The notes under the pieces are model-generated. The model did not search any database. It was not told the DNA's origin and saw nothing but the letters and a program-made list of their open reading frames with translations. A stretch of 64,000 nt of DNA from the NCBI GenBank assembly GCA_003156715.1, contig PMHO01000045.1:14754-78753 (forward strand), given 5' to 3'. Positions 34,594 through 43,949 of this stretch are shown piece after piece (the stretch's first letter is position 1; each line of letters begins with the position of its first letter). The position numbers were made by a program, and so were the translations under genes. The stretch comes from Candidatus Tityobacter terrigena (lineage in GTDB: Bacteria > Vulcanimicrobiota > Vulcanimicrobiia > Vulcanimicrobiales > Vulcanimicrobiaceae).

Positions 34594-36951
34594 TTACGCT
34601 CCGGAGTCGCGAATCGCGCGCCACACCTTCTCGCGGGTGAGCGGCATATCGATGTGCTTGATGCCGAGCGGCGCAAGCGCGTCCATCACCGCGTTGACGA
34701 AGGCCGCGGGCGAGCCGACGTTGGGGGATTCGCCCACACCCTTCGCGCCGATCGGATGGTGCGGACTCGGCGTCACCGTGTTGCCCGTTTCCCAGGCCGG
34801 CGTCTCGAGCGACGTCGGCAGGAGGTAGTCGGTGAAGTTTGGGTTGAGATGATTGCCGTTCTCGTCGAAGGTGATCTCCTGCATGAAGGCGATAGCGAAA
34901 CCTTCGGTTAGGCCGCCATGGATTTGCCCCTCGACGATCATGGGGTTAATCACCGTTCCGCAGTCGTCGATCGCGACGAAGCGGCGCACCTTGGTCGCCC
35001 CGGTCGCGCGATCGACGTCGACCACGGCAACGTACGCACCGTGTGGGAACGTCATGTTGGGCGGATCGTAGTAGTACGTCGCCTCGAGGCCTGGTTCGTT
35101 GCCGGGACCAGGGTTGGTATAGGCGGCGAAGGCGATCTCCTTCATGCCGATCGTTTTCCCGGGCACGCCTTTGACTTGGAACTTGTAGTCGATCCAGTCG
35201 ATGTCGTCCTCTGCCGCTTCGAGCAGATGGGCCGCGACCTTGCGCGCCCGTTCCCGAATGCGTTGCGCGGCCTTGACGAGCGCGGCGCCGGCGACCGGCG
35301 TGCTGCGGCTTGCATACGTTCCCAAACCGTAGGGCGCGGTATCGGTATCGCCCTCTTCGACGCGCAGGTTTTGCGGGTCGAGCCCGAGCTCTTCGGCGAC
35401 GATCTGCGCCCAGGTCGTCTCGTGACCTTGGCCTTGATGTCGCGTTCCCGTGCGCACGATCCCGGAGCCGGTCGGGTGGATGCGGATCTCGGCGCTGTCG
35501 AACATCTTGATGCCCATGATGTCAAACAGTCTGCCGGGGCCGGCGCCCACGACTTCGGTAAAGGTCGAGAGACCGATGCCCATCAGCTCGCCGCGCTGAC
35601 GCCGTTCGGCTTGCTCGCGCCGCAGATCTGTGTAGCCGATGCGATCGAGCGCCTTGCGCAAGGTCGTCTCGTAGTCGCCGCTGTCGTACTCGAAGCCGAG
35701 CGGCGATTGGTACGGGAACTGTTCTTTCTTGAGGAAGTTCAGGGAACGCAGCTCGGCCGGATCCATCTTCAGCTCGCCGGCGAGCAGATCCATTCCGCGC
35801 TCGATCGCGTACGACGCTTCGGTAACCCGGAACGAGCAGCGATACGCGATACCGCCGGGCGCCTTGTTGGTGAAGTACGCGTCGAGTTCCGTGAACGCGA
35901 CCGGAAAATCGTACGAACCCGTAACGACGCCGAACATGCCGGCCGGATACTTGGTCGGGTCGGCGGCCGCGTCGAAAGCACCGTGGTCGGCAACGGTCGT
36001 TACCTTGAGTGCGGTGAGCTTCCCGGCCTTGCTCGCGCCGATCTCGACGTCCATGTGGTAGTCGCGCGCGAAGCCGGTCGTCGTCAGATTCTCGGTGCGC
36101 GTCTCAACCCACTTAACCGGTACGCCGAGCACCACCGACCCGACCGCCGAGACGACGTAGCCGGCATAGACGGGCACCTTGTTGCCGAATCCGCCGCCGA
36201 TGTCCGGCGAGATGACGTGAATCTTGTCCTCCGGGATGCCGGTGACGAGCGAAACCACCGTGCGATGCGCGTGCGGCGCCTGCGAGGTCAGGTACAGCGT
36301 CAGCCGTCCGCTGGCGCCGTTCATGTCGGCGATCGCACCGCACGGTTCGAGCGGCGCGGGATGGCAGCGTTGGAAGTAAATCCGCTGCTTGACCTTCACT
36401 TCCGAGCTAGCCAGGGCCGCATCGGCCTCGGCCCGCTTGCCGACCTCCCAGTGATAGATGTGGTTCGTCTTGTTTTCACGGTCGTCGCGCAGGATGTTCC
36501 CGTCGCGCCTGGCGACGAACGGATCGACGATCGGGTCGAGCTGCTCGTATTCGACGACGACGAGTTCGGCCGCATCGTTCGCAATTTCGCGCGACGTCGC
36601 CACCACGCCGGCGACCTCTTGGTATTGATAGAGCACTTTGCCGACGGCGAGCACCATCTGCTTGTCGTAACCGTGGAACGTCGGAATCCACGCCAGGCCG
36701 GCTGCCGTCAGGTCTTCGCCGGTGAGCACGGCCTTCACGCCGGGAACGGCGAGGGCTGCACTCTTGTCGATCTTGACGATGCGGGCATGCGCGTACGGAC
36801 TATGGACGATCGCCAGATGCAGCATGTTCGGCAGGACGATGTCGTCGAGGAAGCGCCCGCGGCCTTGGATCAGTCGCGGATCTTCCTTGCGCTTCATCGA
36901 CTGGCCGACCGAGTGGCGCGCCTTGGGTTCGGAGTCGCTGGTGATGCTCAT
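34594..36951 (-). CDS. coxL: Form I aerobic CO dehydrogenase large subunit
   Basis: 785 residues, the molybdopterin-binding catalytic subunit that oxidises CO to CO2. The active-site loop is AYRCSFR at residues 369-375, with Cys372 as the copper-sulfur ligand; this motif marks form I enzymes, whereas form II has AYRGAGR. Other cofactor motifs are GGGFGNK, HQGQGHETTWAQI and KGVGESPNVGSP, the last with the catalytic Glu. The length matches known CoxL (about 800). The operon order is coxM-coxS-coxL-xdhC-coxD-coxE with short gaps or overlaps. Confidence 0.95.
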   Translation of the reverse strand: MSITSDSEPKARHSVGQSMKRKEDPRLIQGRGRFLDDIVLPNMLHLAIVHSPYAHARIVKIDKSAALAVPGVKAVLTGEDLTAAGLAWIPTFHGYDKQMVLAVGKVLYQYQEVAGVVATSREIANDAAELVVVEYEQLDPIVDPFVARRDGNILRDDRENKTNHIYHWEVGKRAEADAALASSEVKVKQRIYFQRCHPAPLEPCGAIADMNGASGRLTLYLTSQAPHAHRTVVSLVTGIPEDKIHVISPDIGGGFGNKVPVYAGYVVSAVGSVVLGVPVKWVETRTENLTTTGFARDYHMDVEIGASKAGKLTALKVTTVADHGAFDAAADPTKYPAGMFGVVTGSYDFPVAFTELDAYFTNKAPGGIAYRCSFRVTEASYAIERGMDLLAGELKMDPAELRSLNFLKKEQFPYQSPLGFEYDSGDYETTLRKALDRIGYTDLRREQAERRQRGELMGIGLSTFTEVVGAGPGRLFDIMGIKMFDSAEIRIHPTGSGIVRTGTRHQGQGHETTWAQIVAEELGLDPQNLRVEEGDTDTAPYGLGTYASRSTPVAGAALVKAAQRIRERARKVAAHLLEAAEDDIDWIDYKFQVKGVPGKTIGMKEIAFAAYTNPGPGNEPGLEATYYYDPPNMTFPHGAYVAVVDVDRATGATKVRRFVAIDDCGTVINPMIVEGQIHGGLTEGFAIAFMQEITFDENGNHLNPNFTDYLLPTSLETPAWETGNTVTPSPHHPIGAKGVGESPNVGSPAAFVNAVMDALAPLGIKHIDMPLTREKVWRAIRDSGA

Positions 36952-36961
36952 GCGTCTGCTC

Positions 36962-37459
36962 CTACGAAACGGCGACGGGTTCGGCGACGGGCTCAGCCGC
37001 CAGTTCGCCCGCCGCTTGCTGCACGGCCTTGACGATGTTTTGGTAACCCGTGCAGCGGCACAGATTGCCGGAGAGCGCTTCGCGAATCTCGCCTTCGCTC
37101 GGGTGCGGGTTCTTTTTCAGGAACGCTACCGAGGTCAGCATCATGCCCGGCGTGCAGAAGCCGCACTGGAGCCCATGGCAGTCCCAAAACGCTTGTTGCA
37201 ACGGGTGCAGCTTGCCGCCTTGCGCGAGCCCCTCGACGGTCGTGATCTCGTGCCCGTCGGCCATCACGGCGAACATCGTACACGATTTGACCGCGCGCTC
37301 GCCATCGAACAGCACGACGCAGCAACCGCAACTCGAGGTATCGCACCCGACATGCGTGCCCGTAAGGCCGAGCTCTTCGCGCAGGAAGTATGCCAGCAGC
37401 ATGCGCGGCTCGACGTCGCGTTCGAACGCCGTGCCGTTGACCGTCAACGCGACCTTCAT
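36962..37459 (-). CDS. coxS: CO dehydrogenase small [2Fe-2S] subunit
   Basis: 165 residues. N-terminal plant-type [2Fe-2S] site (CDTSSCGCC and a fourth Cys in KSCTMFAV), and C-terminal [2Fe-2S] domain ([25 protein letters not shown]). It carries electrons from the molybdenum site in CoxL to FAD in CoxM. The ATG at 37459 overlaps the coxM stop as ATGA. A short C-terminal repeat of [10 protein letters not shown] is unusual. Confidence 0.95.
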   Translation of the reverse strand: MKVALTVNGTAFERDVEPRMLLAYFLREELGLTGTHVGCDTSSCGCCVVLFDGERAVKSCTMFAVMADGHEITTVEGLAQGGKLHPLQQAFWDCHGLQCGFCTPGMMLTSVAFLKKNPHPSEGEIREALSGNLCRCTGYQNIVKAVQQAAGELAAEPVAEPVAVS

Positions 37460-38337
37460 GCCATTCCTCCAACTCCTAAGCGTTCGAGCGCCGACACCAG
37501 CGCGCGGGCGACGAGCACGCCCGCCATCTCTTTCTTGAACTCGGCCGAGCCGCGCGTGTCGGAACCGGGGTCGGCCTCCTTGCGGGCGGCGTCGGCGGCC
37601 GCACGGATGACGTCCTTGCTCGGCTTCGCGCCACGCAGCAGCTGCTCGGCCTCGGAAACGCGCAGCGCTTTCGCTCCGACGGCTCCGATCGCAACGCCGG
37701 CCTCGGCGATCGCGCCGGAGGTGTCGAGCGTGAGCTGAACCGCCGCCGAGGCGGTTGCGAAATCGCCGACCTTGCGCTCGAGCTTGGCAAACGCGCCGGA
37801 CGTGTGCTCGGAAGGACGCGGAAACTGCACTTCCAACGCCATTTCGTTCTCGGCCAACGCCGTCGTGAAGGAGTCGACCAAGAAGTCGTCCGCCGAAAGC
37901 GTGCGCGTTCCGGCGGGCCCTCGCACCACGATCTGCGCTCGCCCGGCTAACGCTGCGACGCCCCAGTCGCCCGCCGGATCGCTGTGGCAAATACTGCCGA
38001 CGACCGTCCCACTTTGGCGGACGACCGGGTCGGCAACGAGCACCGAGACGTCAGCGATCATCCGATAACCGGAGGTGACGAGCTCGGAGGTCTCCAGGGC
38101 GGCATCGCGCGTGCCCGCCCCGATCAGCAAGCTTCCGCCGGTTTCGCGCAGATAGCGCAAGTCGTCGATCGCATTGATGTCGATCAGCACCGACGGCCGG
38201 GCCAGCCGAAAACGCATTGCCGGAATGAGGCTTTGTCCGCCCGCCAGGATTCGCGCCTCGCCGCCGTGTTGCGCTAGCGCCGCGACGGCTTCGTCGGTCG
38301 AGCTCGCGCGAAGGTAGTCGAATCGTGCTGGGAACAC
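37456..38337 (-). CDS. coxM: CO dehydrogenase medium FAD-binding subunit
   Basis: 293 residues. The two FAD-binding loops are AGGQSLIP near residue 32 and [15 protein letters not shown] near residue 112 (usual form TIGG), followed by the CODH FAD C-terminal domain ([18 protein letters not shown]). First gene of the minus-strand cox operon. An inverted repeat lies 15-34 bases upstream of the start (38352-38371). Confidence 0.94.
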   Translation of the reverse strand: MFPARFDYLRASSTDEAVAALAQHGGEARILAGGQSLIPAMRFRLARPSVLIDINAIDDLRYLRETGGSLLIGAGTRDAALETSELVTSGYRMIADVSVLVADPVVRQSGTVVGSICHSDPAGDWGVAALAGRAQIVVRGPAGTRTLSADDFLVDSFTTALAENEMALEVQFPRPSEHTSGAFAKLERKVGDFATASAAVQLTLDTSGAIAEAGVAIGAVGAKALRVSEAEQLLRGAKPSKDVIRAAADAARKEADPGSDTRGSAEFKKEMAGVLVARALVSALERLGVGGMA

Positions 38338-38351
38338 ACGTGCCTCTCAGT

Positions 38352-38371
38352 CAGCCAAATAAGCCTGGCTG
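38352..38371. promoter_or_regulatory. Inverted repeat upstream of coxM
   Basis: CAGCCA, spacer AATAAGCC, TGGCTG: a perfect 6-bp inverted repeat located between the promoter area and the coxM start codon. It could be an operator or part of a leader. No regulator gene in the window is obviously linked. Confidence 0.4.
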
Positions 38372-38653
38372 GGTTCCGTTCGACAGAAGTAACTCCTGCG
38401 ACATTTCCGTCATTCTACCGGGCCAATGACGTCGTTGCGCACGAAAGGTTGAAGTCGTCGCGCGAGCAGCAGTTTTCGTAGCGCAAGCGCCGCAAGCCGA
38501 CGAAGGCTTAGCGACGGCTTCGTTAGAGCGGCGGGTGCCGCGCCGTCATGCGAGAAGCAACAGGCCGGGATGACGATCGCATGACTTTCGTTTCTCTGGA
38601 ACGTTGAGAACGCGCGCCTCCTCGTACGCCTGCAATCGGTATCGCTAGAAGCG
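38372..38653. other. Intergenic region, cox operon and STAS gene promoters
   Basis: About 280 bases between the divergent coxM and STAS genes. Open frames here do not look coding. Both promoters must be in this interval, but no consensus boxes stand out. Confidence 0.4.
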
Positions 38654-39100
38654 ATGGCGATGCGCGATGAGGGTCCGGACGACGAGCGGAGACCACGCGA
38701 CGAAGGGCAGGGTGCTCCTAGCCGCGCCGCAGGAGCCGGACCGCCCGAGCCGACCCGCTTCACCATGTCGGTCTTGGACGACGCGTGCCTGCTGCAGATC
38801 GCGGGCGAGCTCGATTTGAGCAATGCGGCTGAGTTCGAGGCCCAGATCGGGCGGGCGGTCGAGCGTCGCTCGATCGTGGCGATCGATTTGCGCGCGTGCC
38901 GGTACTGCGACAGCGCCGCCTTGAGCGTCCTCGTACGCACTAGGAAAGCGCTGGGCAACTATCTGCGCGTAGTGATCCCGGAAAGCGGGCAGGTGCGACG
39001 GATTTTCGACCTCGCACAGTTGACGCAGGCGCTCGGCACGTGCACGACGCTTGCGGACGCTTTGGCAGGCAAGGCCGACGGCGGCTCGGCGTCGGCGTAA
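38654..39100 (+). CDS. STAS-domain anti-sigma factor antagonist
   Basis: 148 residues. A charged N-terminal tail of about 36 residues precedes a STAS domain: LLQIAGELDLSNAAEFEAQI, then IDLRACRYCDSAALSVLV, where the Ser in DSAAL is the phosphorylation position of SpoIIAA/RsbV proteins. It is followed by an HATPase anti-sigma protein at 39180, so the two form a partner-switch pair. A start at the ATG at 38765 is possible. Confidence 0.85.
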   Translation: MAMRDEGPDDERRPRDEGQGAPSRAAGAGPPEPTRFTMSVLDDACLLQIAGELDLSNAAEFEAQIGRAVERRSIVAIDLRACRYCDSAALSVLVRTRKALGNYLRVVIPESGQVRRIFDLAQLTQALGTCTTLADALAGKADGGSASA

Positions 39101-39179
39101 CACGCTTCGCTTTGCATCGGCGTGACACACTTCGCTTCGCCGTTGAGTTAAAGTGGCCGCCGCTGGGTAGCTTGAGCAT

Positions 39180-39620
39180 GTGACGGAATTCCGAGCTCGT
39201 TTTCGAGCTGTGCCGACGAGCGTTCCCAAGGCGCGGCGTGTTATCGTCACCTTCGCCGCTGCCCACGGCTTTGCCCAAGAAGACCTTGAGGACATCGAAA
39301 CGGCCGCCGGCGAGGCCCTTGCCAATGCGATCGAGCACGGGAACCGGGCCGACGGGTTCATCGAGCTCTTCTGCCAGTTCACCGACCTGGTGCTCGTCGT
39401 CGAGGTGAAGGACTGGGGCGCCGGATTTCTCCCGGGCAAGAGCATCGGAGAGCGCTCGGAGGGCGCGCGCGGGCGCGGCTGGGGCATTTTCCTGATGAAG
39501 TCGCTGATGGACCGGGTCAGCCACCGCGAGAACGGCTCGCTCGTTCGCCTTGAGAAGCGTCTCCCGCGCGCGCAGCGCCGTCAGGCGCAGGGACACGGCC
39601 CGGTTCGCGATCTAGACTGA
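39180..39620 (+). CDS. Anti-sigma regulatory factor (RsbW-like HATPase)
   Basis: 146 residues: TAAGEALANAIEHGNRADGF (N-box), VEVKDWGAGFLP (G1) and RGRGWGIFLMKSLMDRV (G2) of the GHKL kinase family in the RsbW/SpoIIAB form. GTG start at 39180. It would phosphorylate the neighbouring STAS protein and sequester a sigma factor not present in the window. Confidence 0.87.
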   Translation: MTEFRARFRAVPTSVPKARRVIVTFAAAHGFAQEDLEDIETAAGEALANAIEHGNRADGFIELFCQFTDLVLVVEVKDWGAGFLPGKSIGERSEGARGRGWGIFLMKSLMDRVSHRENGSLVRLEKRLPRAQRRQAQGHGPVRDLD

Positions 39621-39634
39621 ACCTTGCGAAACGG

Positions 39635-39883
39635 TTAGTTGTCGCGCGCCCCTTTAGCGCGAAATTGAAGCACCTTGCAGCCATCGGCGGCCTCTGGGTG
39701 AGGCTGCCCGCAGTGCTCGCACGATTCGACCGCTTCTTGGGTCGTCTCCTCGAGGTGCAGGCGCGCGTCGAGGAGCGCGTCACGGCGCCCAGGCGTATCG
39801 TGGAGCTCGAGCGCGACCTGGGCGCGCGCATGGTTCTCAGCAGCCTCTCTCAGATCGAAAATTGCCTCGAGCTTTTCTTTCAT
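39635..39883 (-). CDS. Small zinc-ribbon-like protein
   Basis: 82 residues: a helical N-terminal half (KEKLEAIFDLREAAENHARA, VALELHDTPGRRDALLDARL) and a C-terminal CEHCGQPHPEAADGC with CxxC plus a third Cys. I know no family. It sits 47 bases downstream of the HD gene on the same strand. The ATG at 39883 has no strong SD, so the start is uncertain. Confidence 0.5.
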   Translation of the reverse strand: MKEKLEAIFDLREAAENHARAQVALELHDTPGRRDALLDARLHLEETTQEAVESCEHCGQPHPEAADGCKVLQFRAKGARDN

Positions 39884-39930
39884 TTCGAGACGTTCATTGC
39901 CCGATTGCCCGGACTCTAAACAGGAAAGCG

Positions 39931-40524
39931 TTAGTCCCCCGGCCTGGCTTCGGCAAGGTAAATGGAGCGTTTGGGAGCGGCCAAAACGCGGCGCAGCATC
40001 GGCTCGAACGCCTCCAACGGCATGCTCGCAAAATTCGGATCGAATGAGCTCTGGTCGTACTTCTCGCAGAACTCGAGCGTGTAACCATAGGATGGATGGT
40101 CGCGGAAACGGTCGCGCATGTTGCGGTCGAGCCCGATGTAGTGGAAGAAATAGTAACCTTGGAAGATGCCGTGGTGGTCGAGCATCCAGTGGTTTTCTTC
40201 CGATACGAACGGCTTGAGGACGGCGGCCGCGATTTCGGCGTGGTTGTACGTGCCGAGCAGGTCGCCCATATCGTGCAGCAGGGCGCACACGACGTACTCT
40301 TCGTCGCGGCCGGCCTGGTGCGCCCGCGTCGCGGTCTGCAGGCTGTGCTCGAAGCGGTCGACCGCAAAGCCGCCGAAATCACCGCGTAGCTCGCGCAGAT
40401 GCGCCATCAAGCGGTCGGGAAGGTGCTGCGCGAACGGATAGAACGACTTTCCGATGATCTGCCAATCGGCGGCCGTCCCTTCGGTCATGGCGCTGAACGC
40501 AGCGCGCTCGGTGGTCTCGATCAT
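39931..40524 (-). CDS. HD-domain protein (PhnZ-like)
   Basis: 197 residues. The motif EHSLQTATRAHQAGRDEEYVVCALLHDMGD, with a later HHGIFQGYYFFHYIG, is the HD metal site of the small PhnZ/MIOX-like oxygenase or phosphohydrolase group. Substrate unknown. The gene is divergent from phosphofructokinase, with a short shared promoter region. Confidence 0.8.
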   Translation of the reverse strand: MIETTERAAFSAMTEGTAADWQIIGKSFYPFAQHLPDRLMAHLRELRGDFGGFAVDRFEHSLQTATRAHQAGRDEEYVVCALLHDMGDLLGTYNHAEIAAAVLKPFVSEENHWMLDHHGIFQGYYFFHYIGLDRNMRDRFRDHPSYGYTLEFCEKYDQSSFDPNFASMPLEAFEPMLRRVLAAPKRSIYLAEARPGD

Positions 40525-40595
40525 CCGGCTTGCACTCCCTCGGCCGCTAGCGTTCGACGGGGGGCGCAGGAACCATCGCGCCGGAAGAACGACGC

Positions 40596-41855
40596 ATGAA
40601 CGAACGGCTCGCTATCTTGGTCGGCGGCGGACCCGCGCCCGGCATCAACGGCGTCATCGCCTCCGCCACGATCGAGGCCATCAACAGCGGCTTGAGCGTG
40701 CTCGGTCTCTACGACGGGTACCGTCACATCGCGCGCGGCGACACCTCGCACGTCAAGGAGCTGAGCATCGACGACGTCTCGCGTCTGCACGGCACCGGGG
40801 GCTCCGTGCTGCGCACGTCGCGCACGAATCCGGGGAAGGACGAGGCGACGCTGGCCAATTGCATTCGCTCGCTCCTGCAGCTGGGCGTGCGCTACCTCGT
40901 CGCCATCGGCGGCGACGACACGACCTATGGCGCGTCGCTCATCGCCGCTCAGACGCGCGGCCGCCTCGGGGTCGCGACAGTCCCTAAGACGATCGACAAC
41001 GACCTTCCCCTTCCCGACAATGCGCCGACGTTCGGCTTCGAGACCGCGCGCGCGTTCGGCACGACCATCGTCGAGAACTTGATGGAGGATGCGCGTACCG
41101 CGTATCGCTGGTACCTCGCGATCACGATGGGCCGCAAGTCGGGTGCGCTGGCGCTGGGCATCTGCAAGGCGGCCGGCGCAACGCTCGCCGTGCTGCCTGA
41201 GGAGTTTCCCGAAAACCCGATCGATCTCGACCGCGTCGTCAACACGGTCGTGGGGGCCATCGTCAAGCGCAAGTCCTTCGGTCACGAGCACGGCGTCGCC
41301 GTGATCGCCGAAGGGATTGCCGAGCGGCTGAACGCGCAGCAGCTGGCCGCGCTCGACAACGTGGCTCACGACGCGTACGGGCACGTTCGGCTGGCCGACG
41401 TCCCGATCGGCATGGTCCTGCGCGACGCCGTTCGCGAGCGGTTGACGGAGCTCGGGCTCGACATCACCGTCGTCACTAAGGACATCGGCTACGAGCTGCG
41501 CTGCGCGAAACCGGTGCCCTTCGACGTCGAGTACACGCGCACGCTCGGCTACGGCGCGGTGCGTTACCTGCTGCAGGGCGGAAGCGGCGCGTTGATCGCG
41601 CTCTCGGGCGGACGCGTCAACCCGGTCACGCTCGAGGAGCTTCTCGATCCGGCGACGGGCCGCATTCGGGTTCGCCTGGTCGACGTGACGACCGAGTCGT
41701 ACGAGGTCGCGCGAAAGTACATGATCCGCCTCGAGCCGGGCGACCTGACGGAGCCGCGCCTCTCGCGACTGAGCGTTCAAACGTCGCTTTCACCCGACCA
41801 GTTCGCCGAACGTTTTCGATCGGTCGTCGACGCGCAGCCTGCCGCCGCCTTGTGA
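40596..41855 (+). CDS. Phosphofructokinase, pyrophosphate-type
   Basis: 419 residues. The donor-site motif is GGDDTTYGAS (residues 105-114) and the fructose-6-phosphate motif is PKTIDNDLP (130-138). Asp after GGD and Lys in PKTIDND are the residues found in PPi-dependent enzymes, whereas ATP enzymes usually have GGDGS and PGTIDND. The reaction would be reversible fructose-6-P plus PPi to fructose-1,6-bisP. Malic enzyme follows 10 bases later, so both central-carbon genes are co-transcribed. Confidence 0.9.
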   Translation: MNERLAILVGGGPAPGINGVIASATIEAINSGLSVLGLYDGYRHIARGDTSHVKELSIDDVSRLHGTGGSVLRTSRTNPGKDEATLANCIRSLLQLGVRYLVAIGGDDTTYGASLIAAQTRGRLGVATVPKTIDNDLPLPDNAPTFGFETARAFGTTIVENLMEDARTAYRWYLAITMGRKSGALALGICKAAGATLAVLPEEFPENPIDLDRVVNTVVGAIVKRKSFGHEHGVAVIAEGIAERLNAQQLAALDNVAHDAYGHVRLADVPIGMVLRDAVRERLTELGLDITVVTKDIGYELRCAKPVPFDVEYTRTLGYGAVRYLLQGGSGALIALSGGRVNPVTLEELLDPATGRIRVRLVDVTTESYEVARKYMIRLEPGDLTEPRLSRLSVQTSLSPDQFAERFRSVVDAQPAAAL

Positions 41856-41865
41856 GGAGCGGAGC

Positions 41866-43569
41866 ATGAATGACGAGTACGTCCTTGCCGGCGACGACGC
41901 GATCGAAACGCCGCTCTGCGGCCTCGAACTGCTCAACACGCCCCTGCTCAACAAGGGGACGGCGTTCACGGAGTCCGAGCGCGACGCGTTTCGCCTGCAT
42001 GGCCATCTGCCGCCGCATATCGGTACCCTTGAGGGCCAAGTGCAGCGGCGGATCGTGGCGATGCGCGCGCTCGGCACCGACTTCGACCGCTACGTTTTTC
42101 TGCGCGGCTTGCAGGATGCGAACGAGACGCTCTTTTACGCTTTGCTCACGCAGTACATCGACGAGCTCAATCCGATCGTTTACACCCCGACGGTCGGGCT
42201 CGCGTGCCAGCAGTTCAGCCACATCTACGCGCGGCCGCGCGGGCTTTTCCTGAGCTATCCGCACCGCGACAAAATCGACGCGATTCTGGCCGAGCACTTT
42301 TTCGACCGGGTGCAAGCGATCGTGGCCACCGACGGCGAGCGCATTTTGGGGCTCGGCGATCAGGGCGCGGGCGGCATGGGAATCCCGATCGGCAAGCTCG
42401 CGCTCTACACCGCCTGTGCCGGCATTCATCCGGCCGCGACGCTTCCCATCATGCTCGACGTGGGCACGGACAACGCGGAACGCTTGGCGGATCCGCTCTA
42501 CATCGGGTGGCGCCACGAGCGGGTTCGCGGCCAAGACTACGACGATTTTCTCGACGCGTTCGTTAGCGCGGTGCAGCGCCGTTGGCCCGGTGCGCTGCTC
42601 CAGTTCGAGGACTTCGCACGCAACAACGCGGGGCGTCTGCTCGAACGCTACCGCGACCGTTTGCTCACCTTCAACGACGACATCCAAGGAACCGCGGCCG
42701 TGGCGGCCGGGACGCTGCTTGCGGCCATCAACGTGACGGGAAAGCCGCTAGCCGAGCAGCGGATCGTCATCTTCGGAGCGGGCTCGGCCGGCTGCGGCAT
42801 CGCCGCGCTGCTGCGCCGCATGATGCTTTCGCAAGGCATGAGCGAGGCGGAAATTCGCACCCGCTTCTTTGCCGTCGATTGGAACGGGCTGCTGGTCGAG
42901 GGCGACAAAGATTTGCAACCGTTCCAAGCGCCGTTCGCGCAGCCCCGAGCCGCCGTCGCCGGCTGGCGGCCCGAGGGAGAACCGATTGAGCTCGCCGATG
43001 TCGTCGAGCACGCCAAGGCGACGGTGTTGATCGGCGTCTCCGGTCAGCCCGGCACGTTCACCGAACGGGTCGTCCGGGCAATGGCCCGCTCCTCCGAACG
43101 ACCCATCATCTTTCCCCTCTCGAACCCGACCGCGCGCAGCGAAGCCACCCCCGAGGATTTGCTCGAATGGTCGGGCGGACGTGCGATCGTCGGCGCGGGA
43201 AGCCCCTTTGCGCCGGTGACGCGCGACGGAAAAACGATCAAGATCGATCAGACGAATAACTCGTACATCTTTCCGGGAGTGGCGCTCGGGGCGCTCGCCG
43301 CGGAGGCACGGCGCATCAGCGACGGCATGTTCGAGGCCGCCGCGCTTACGCTGGCCGGCCTCTCACCGGCCAAAGCGGACACATCGGCGACGCTCGTGCC
43401 GCCGATCCGCGACCTTCGCCAGGTCGCCCGCTCGATCGCCGAAGCCGTCGCCAAGAAAGCGCGTGACGAGGGCCTGAGCGATCCGCTCTCCGACGACGAG
43501 ATCGTGGCGCGCATCGACCACAAGATGTGGACGCCCCGCTACCGGCCCATCCGGCCTCCGCAGGAATAG
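41866..43569 (+). CDS. NAD-type malic enzyme
   Basis: 567 residues. It shows NPIVYTPTVGLACQQFSHIY (N-terminal malic domain), TDGERILGLGDQGAGGMGIP (substrate/catalytic region), FNDDIQGTAAVAAGTLLAAI (metal and substrate), FGAGSAGCGIAALL (NAD Rossmann) and FPLSNPTARSEATPEDLLEW. Full length for the large malic-enzyme family. The SD GAGGAG precedes the ATG. It converts malate to pyruvate and CO2. Its stop is followed within a few bases by the serine-recombinase remnant. Confidence 0.95.
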   Translation: MNDEYVLAGDDAIETPLCGLELLNTPLLNKGTAFTESERDAFRLHGHLPPHIGTLEGQVQRRIVAMRALGTDFDRYVFLRGLQDANETLFYALLTQYIDELNPIVYTPTVGLACQQFSHIYARPRGLFLSYPHRDKIDAILAEHFFDRVQAIVATDGERILGLGDQGAGGMGIPIGKLALYTACAGIHPAATLPIMLDVGTDNAERLADPLYIGWRHERVRGQDYDDFLDAFVSAVQRRWPGALLQFEDFARNNAGRLLERYRDRLLTFNDDIQGTAAVAAGTLLAAINVTGKPLAEQRIVIFGAGSAGCGIAALLRRMMLSQGMSEAEIRTRFFAVDWNGLLVEGDKDLQPFQAPFAQPRAAVAGWRPEGEPIELADVVEHAKATVLIGVSGQPGTFTERVVRAMARSSERPIIFPLSNPTARSEATPEDLLEWSGGRAIVGAGSPFAPVTRDGKTIKIDQTNNSYIFPGVALGALAAEARRISDGMFEAAALTLAGLSPAKADTSATLVPPIRDLRQVARSIAEAVAKKARDEGLSDPLSDDEIVARIDHKMWTPRYRPIRPPQE

Positions 43570-43572
43570 CCG

Positions 43573-43720
43573 TGCGGCCGGCCCCCGTGTCGATGTGGTC
43601 GGTCGGTCAGCGATCGCAGCGTCACGTCGCGCTCGCGTAACATTTCGCCAATATCGAGAAGGTCTCGCAGCGACCATCCGAGGCGGTCGAGCCGCCAGAC
43701 GGTGCGACCAGGGTTTCGCC
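43573..43720 (-). pseudogene. Serine recombinase fragment, copy 1 (left flank of island)
   Basis: On the minus strand the remnant reads RLDRLGWSLRDLLDIGEMLRE followed by RDVTLRSLTD, the part of the resolvase/invertase catalytic domain around the conserved RLDRL motif. Frames change near both ends. About 85 percent identical by eye to copy 2 at 46461-46613, in the same orientation. Confidence 0.75.
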
Positions 43721-43949
43721 GGGAGTGCTTATTTCATGTGGGCGGCTCACCTCGGGTAACCAGAGAGCACCACGGGATACGGCAAAATACGGGAGATAAG
43801 GGTTCCGGTGGGGCTCCAATGGGGCTCCGCCGAACTAACGCCGGGAGCGTAGAGCCAGGCGCTACGGGCCGGGTACGTAGGGCTCGTTTTAGATCGGGCG
43901 TCGGTTGGCTGGTTCTTGGCCGGGCCACGCGGGCGTGAAGGAGCAAAGG
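43721..43949. other. Leader region of the four-gene island
   Basis: 229 bases without a gene. It contains a tandem TGGGGCTCC (twice, 2 bases apart, near 43810-43830) and ends with the SD of the first island gene. Presumably it holds the promoter of the operon. Confidence 0.4.

Noticed and set aside
34918-37032. 704-codon open frame on the plus strand opposite coxL
   Set aside because: It lies antisense to coxL, its translation is rich in Arg, Val and Gly with no family features, and its length is explained by GC-rich codon bias of the real gene.
39101-39160. Short tandem-like sequence (CACGCTTCGCTT and CACACTTCGCTT)
   Set aside because: Only two imperfect units after the STAS gene; too little to call a repeat element or terminator.
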